Of a stretch of 64,000 nucleotides of DNA, positions 63,001 through 64,000 are shown piece by piece. Location: assembly GCA_026182355.1 (NCBI GenBank), contig JAPFBL010000070.1, positions 1,918,501 through 1,982,500 on the forward strand, in the 5' to 3' direction. The position numbers were made by a program, and so were the translations under genes. Every line of letters starts with the position of its first letter. Position 1 is the stretch's first letter. The stretch comes from Hermatobates lingyangjiaoensis (lineage: Eukaryota; Arthropoda; Insecta; Hemiptera; Hermatobatidae). Below the pieces are notes generated by a model. It searched no databases. It had not been told where the DNA came from and saw only the letters and a list, made by a program, of their open reading frames with translations.

Positions 63001-63709
63001 TGTCCAACCTCAGACCAAACTCTATATACTGGTGATCCGAGAAGGATGGATCATTAGAAACCTTCCAATCCTTCATTAACTTGACAGCAGGTTCATTAAC
63101 TAAAGTTATATCAAGAACCTCCCGTCTGTTGACAGTAATAAAAGTGGGGGAATAACCCCTATTACAGATCTTAATATTATTACATATAATATAATCAAAG
63201 AGTGACTCACCTCTCACGTTGATGTTACTGCTGCCCCAAGCCGTATGATGAGCATTAGCATCGGCTCCAATGATCACTGGAACTCCCAGCCTCTGCGCCC
63301 TCTCGACCGCTCTGCATACTAAAGTAGATGGAAGCGGCTCGTTGTCGCCATGAGCCCAATAGGTAGCTATCAGCCAGACTATCCGGTCCTTTAGCTCCAC
63401 AGCGATTGTAACTGTATCTTGATCGCAAAATTCAGATATTTTAAACGAGTCAAAAAGATTCCTAATCATTATACAGGCCCTAGGTTTGCCCGAGCCTGAT
63501 GAATAGAAAACATGAAAGCCTTTGAGCCGAAGACCACTAACCTGATTCTTGGTGACCCATGGCTCCTGTATCAAGGCAAAATCCTCCTTCTTGTTGCACA
63601 AGCGAAGTGTCAGGGCAGCCGTAGCTGCTTTGGAGTGGTGAAGGTTGATTTGAACAGCCTTCAAACCCACTGAAAGACTGCATCGCTGGTTAGTTGGTTC
63701 CTTCACCAC
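60074..63709 (-). pseudogene. LINE ORF2: APE endonuclease, reverse transcriptase, RNase H (two in-frame stops)
   Basis: One continuous minus-strand frame to TGA at 60071-60073, broken only by TGA at 60854-60856 and TAG at 60458-60460. Rough residues: endonuclease 18-232 with QEP (48-50), GADANAHHTAWG (148-159), SDH (224-226); RT 440-750 with SPGPDD (448-453), SFLDIEGAFN (576-585), RGTPQGGVLSPLLWN (633-647), catalytic YADD (667-670); RNase H from FTDGSK (about 929), through FSDSQAAIKSQ and WVPGHWNIEGNCKADELAR after the first stop; then a Cys/His end FCRACQDEEEEETISHFLCQ. The first stop falls between RNase H strands and separates RT from RNase H activity. No ATG begins the frame; it overlaps the end of ORF1. 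Confidence 0.93.
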
Positions 63710-64000
63710 TACCAGACGATGTGCTGGGCAGTTCCTCGTCGTCGATCGTGCTCAGTTCCCTGAAAAGCCTGAACGTCGACTGAAACTCACCTTCTCCCTC
63801 TAAGGAAGACAGACTCTCGGCCCCAAGTAACCTTATGGGCATATCAGAGTCCGCCTCCTGAGGGTCCCTAGAGCAGGACGGCTGGACAGGATCACTTGCC
63901 GCCTCCAAACGACTTCCCCTAGCATCGCCTTTGTACACCTTTAGGGTGATCGCTCCGAAACCGTAGCTGACCACCCCCTCCGTGCGTTTTAGCTCAGCCA
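63690..64000 (-). CDS. LINE ORF1 (Gag-like), C-terminal part
   Basis: Frame open to the window edge and ending TAA at 63690-63692. Visible product is rich in Ser, Glu and Gly (ends ELPSTSSGSGEGTN). The Cys-rich knuckles of LINE Gag proteins, if present, are outside the window. It overlaps ORF2 by at least 20 bases in a different frame. Confidence 0.75.
   Translation of the reverse strand, partial: AELKRTEGVVSYGFGAITLKVYKGDARGSRLEAASDPVQPSCSRDPQEADSDMPIRLLGAESLSSLEGEGEFQSTFRLFRELSTIDDEELPSTSSGSGEGTN

Larger units (their letters stand above)
60001..64000 (-). mobile_element. Non-LTR retrotransposon, nearly intact, 5' part outside window
   Basis: LINE with ORF1 (end only), ORF2 with APE endonuclease, RT and RNase H, and a ~70-bp 3' UTR ending in (TAACC)n. 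RNase H plus APE places it in the I/Jockey/R1-type assemblage; the exact clade cannot be fixed by eye. Only two in-frame stops interrupt ~1,212 codons, so the insertion is recent. Its 3' terminal ~70 bases match the SINE family in this window. Confidence 0.92.

Overview
This window looks like AT-rich nuclear DNA from an arthropod, probably an insect. It has long introns, abundant (TA)n, non-LTR and Penelope-like retroelements, a tRNA-derived SINE, and a TTAGG-type (insect telomere-like) pentamer run at the 3' end of a LINE. The species cannot be named from the sequence.

The only confidently recognised host gene is the 3' half of P5CS (ALDH18A1), the bifunctional delta-1-pyrroline-5-carboxylate synthase. 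Four + strand exons lie at 3402-3523, 10415-10601, 22088-22183 and 24864-25027. They join in frame and encode the C-terminal ~188 residues of the gamma-glutamyl phosphate reductase domain, from just before the catalytic cysteine to the stop codon. The introns are 6.9, 11.5 and 2.7 kb and are full of repeats. A possible small minus-strand gene (exon 55493-55690 with a TATA-like promoter near 56720) and two orphan exon-like segments are weaker calls.

The rest is mobile DNA and its debris. There are two decayed Penelope-like elements (PLEs), at 19925-21665 on the minus strand and about 26600-28690 on the plus strand. Three copies of a tRNA-derived SINE are present, two with clear target-site duplications. 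A nearly intact APE/RT/RNase H LINE occupies 60001-64000 on the minus strand and runs off the window; its last ~70 bases match the SINE tail. There is also the 3' end of a second, (TAA)n-tailed LINE, a hAT-like element, and a 2.17 kb array of a 16-bp repeat bounded by perfect 25-bp inverted repeats.

The most interesting layer is a set of small hairpin elements, mostly next to (TA)n tracts, plus the 3' end of one PLE. They repeatedly carry a hammerhead-ribozyme-like core: CUGANGA, one extra base, helix II, GAA, a loop-less self-complementary helix III, H, and matching helix I strands. Most obey the same rules despite different primary sequence. PLE-associated hammerheads are known in general; the constant extra base after A9 and the spread over MITE-like elements are what deserve testing.
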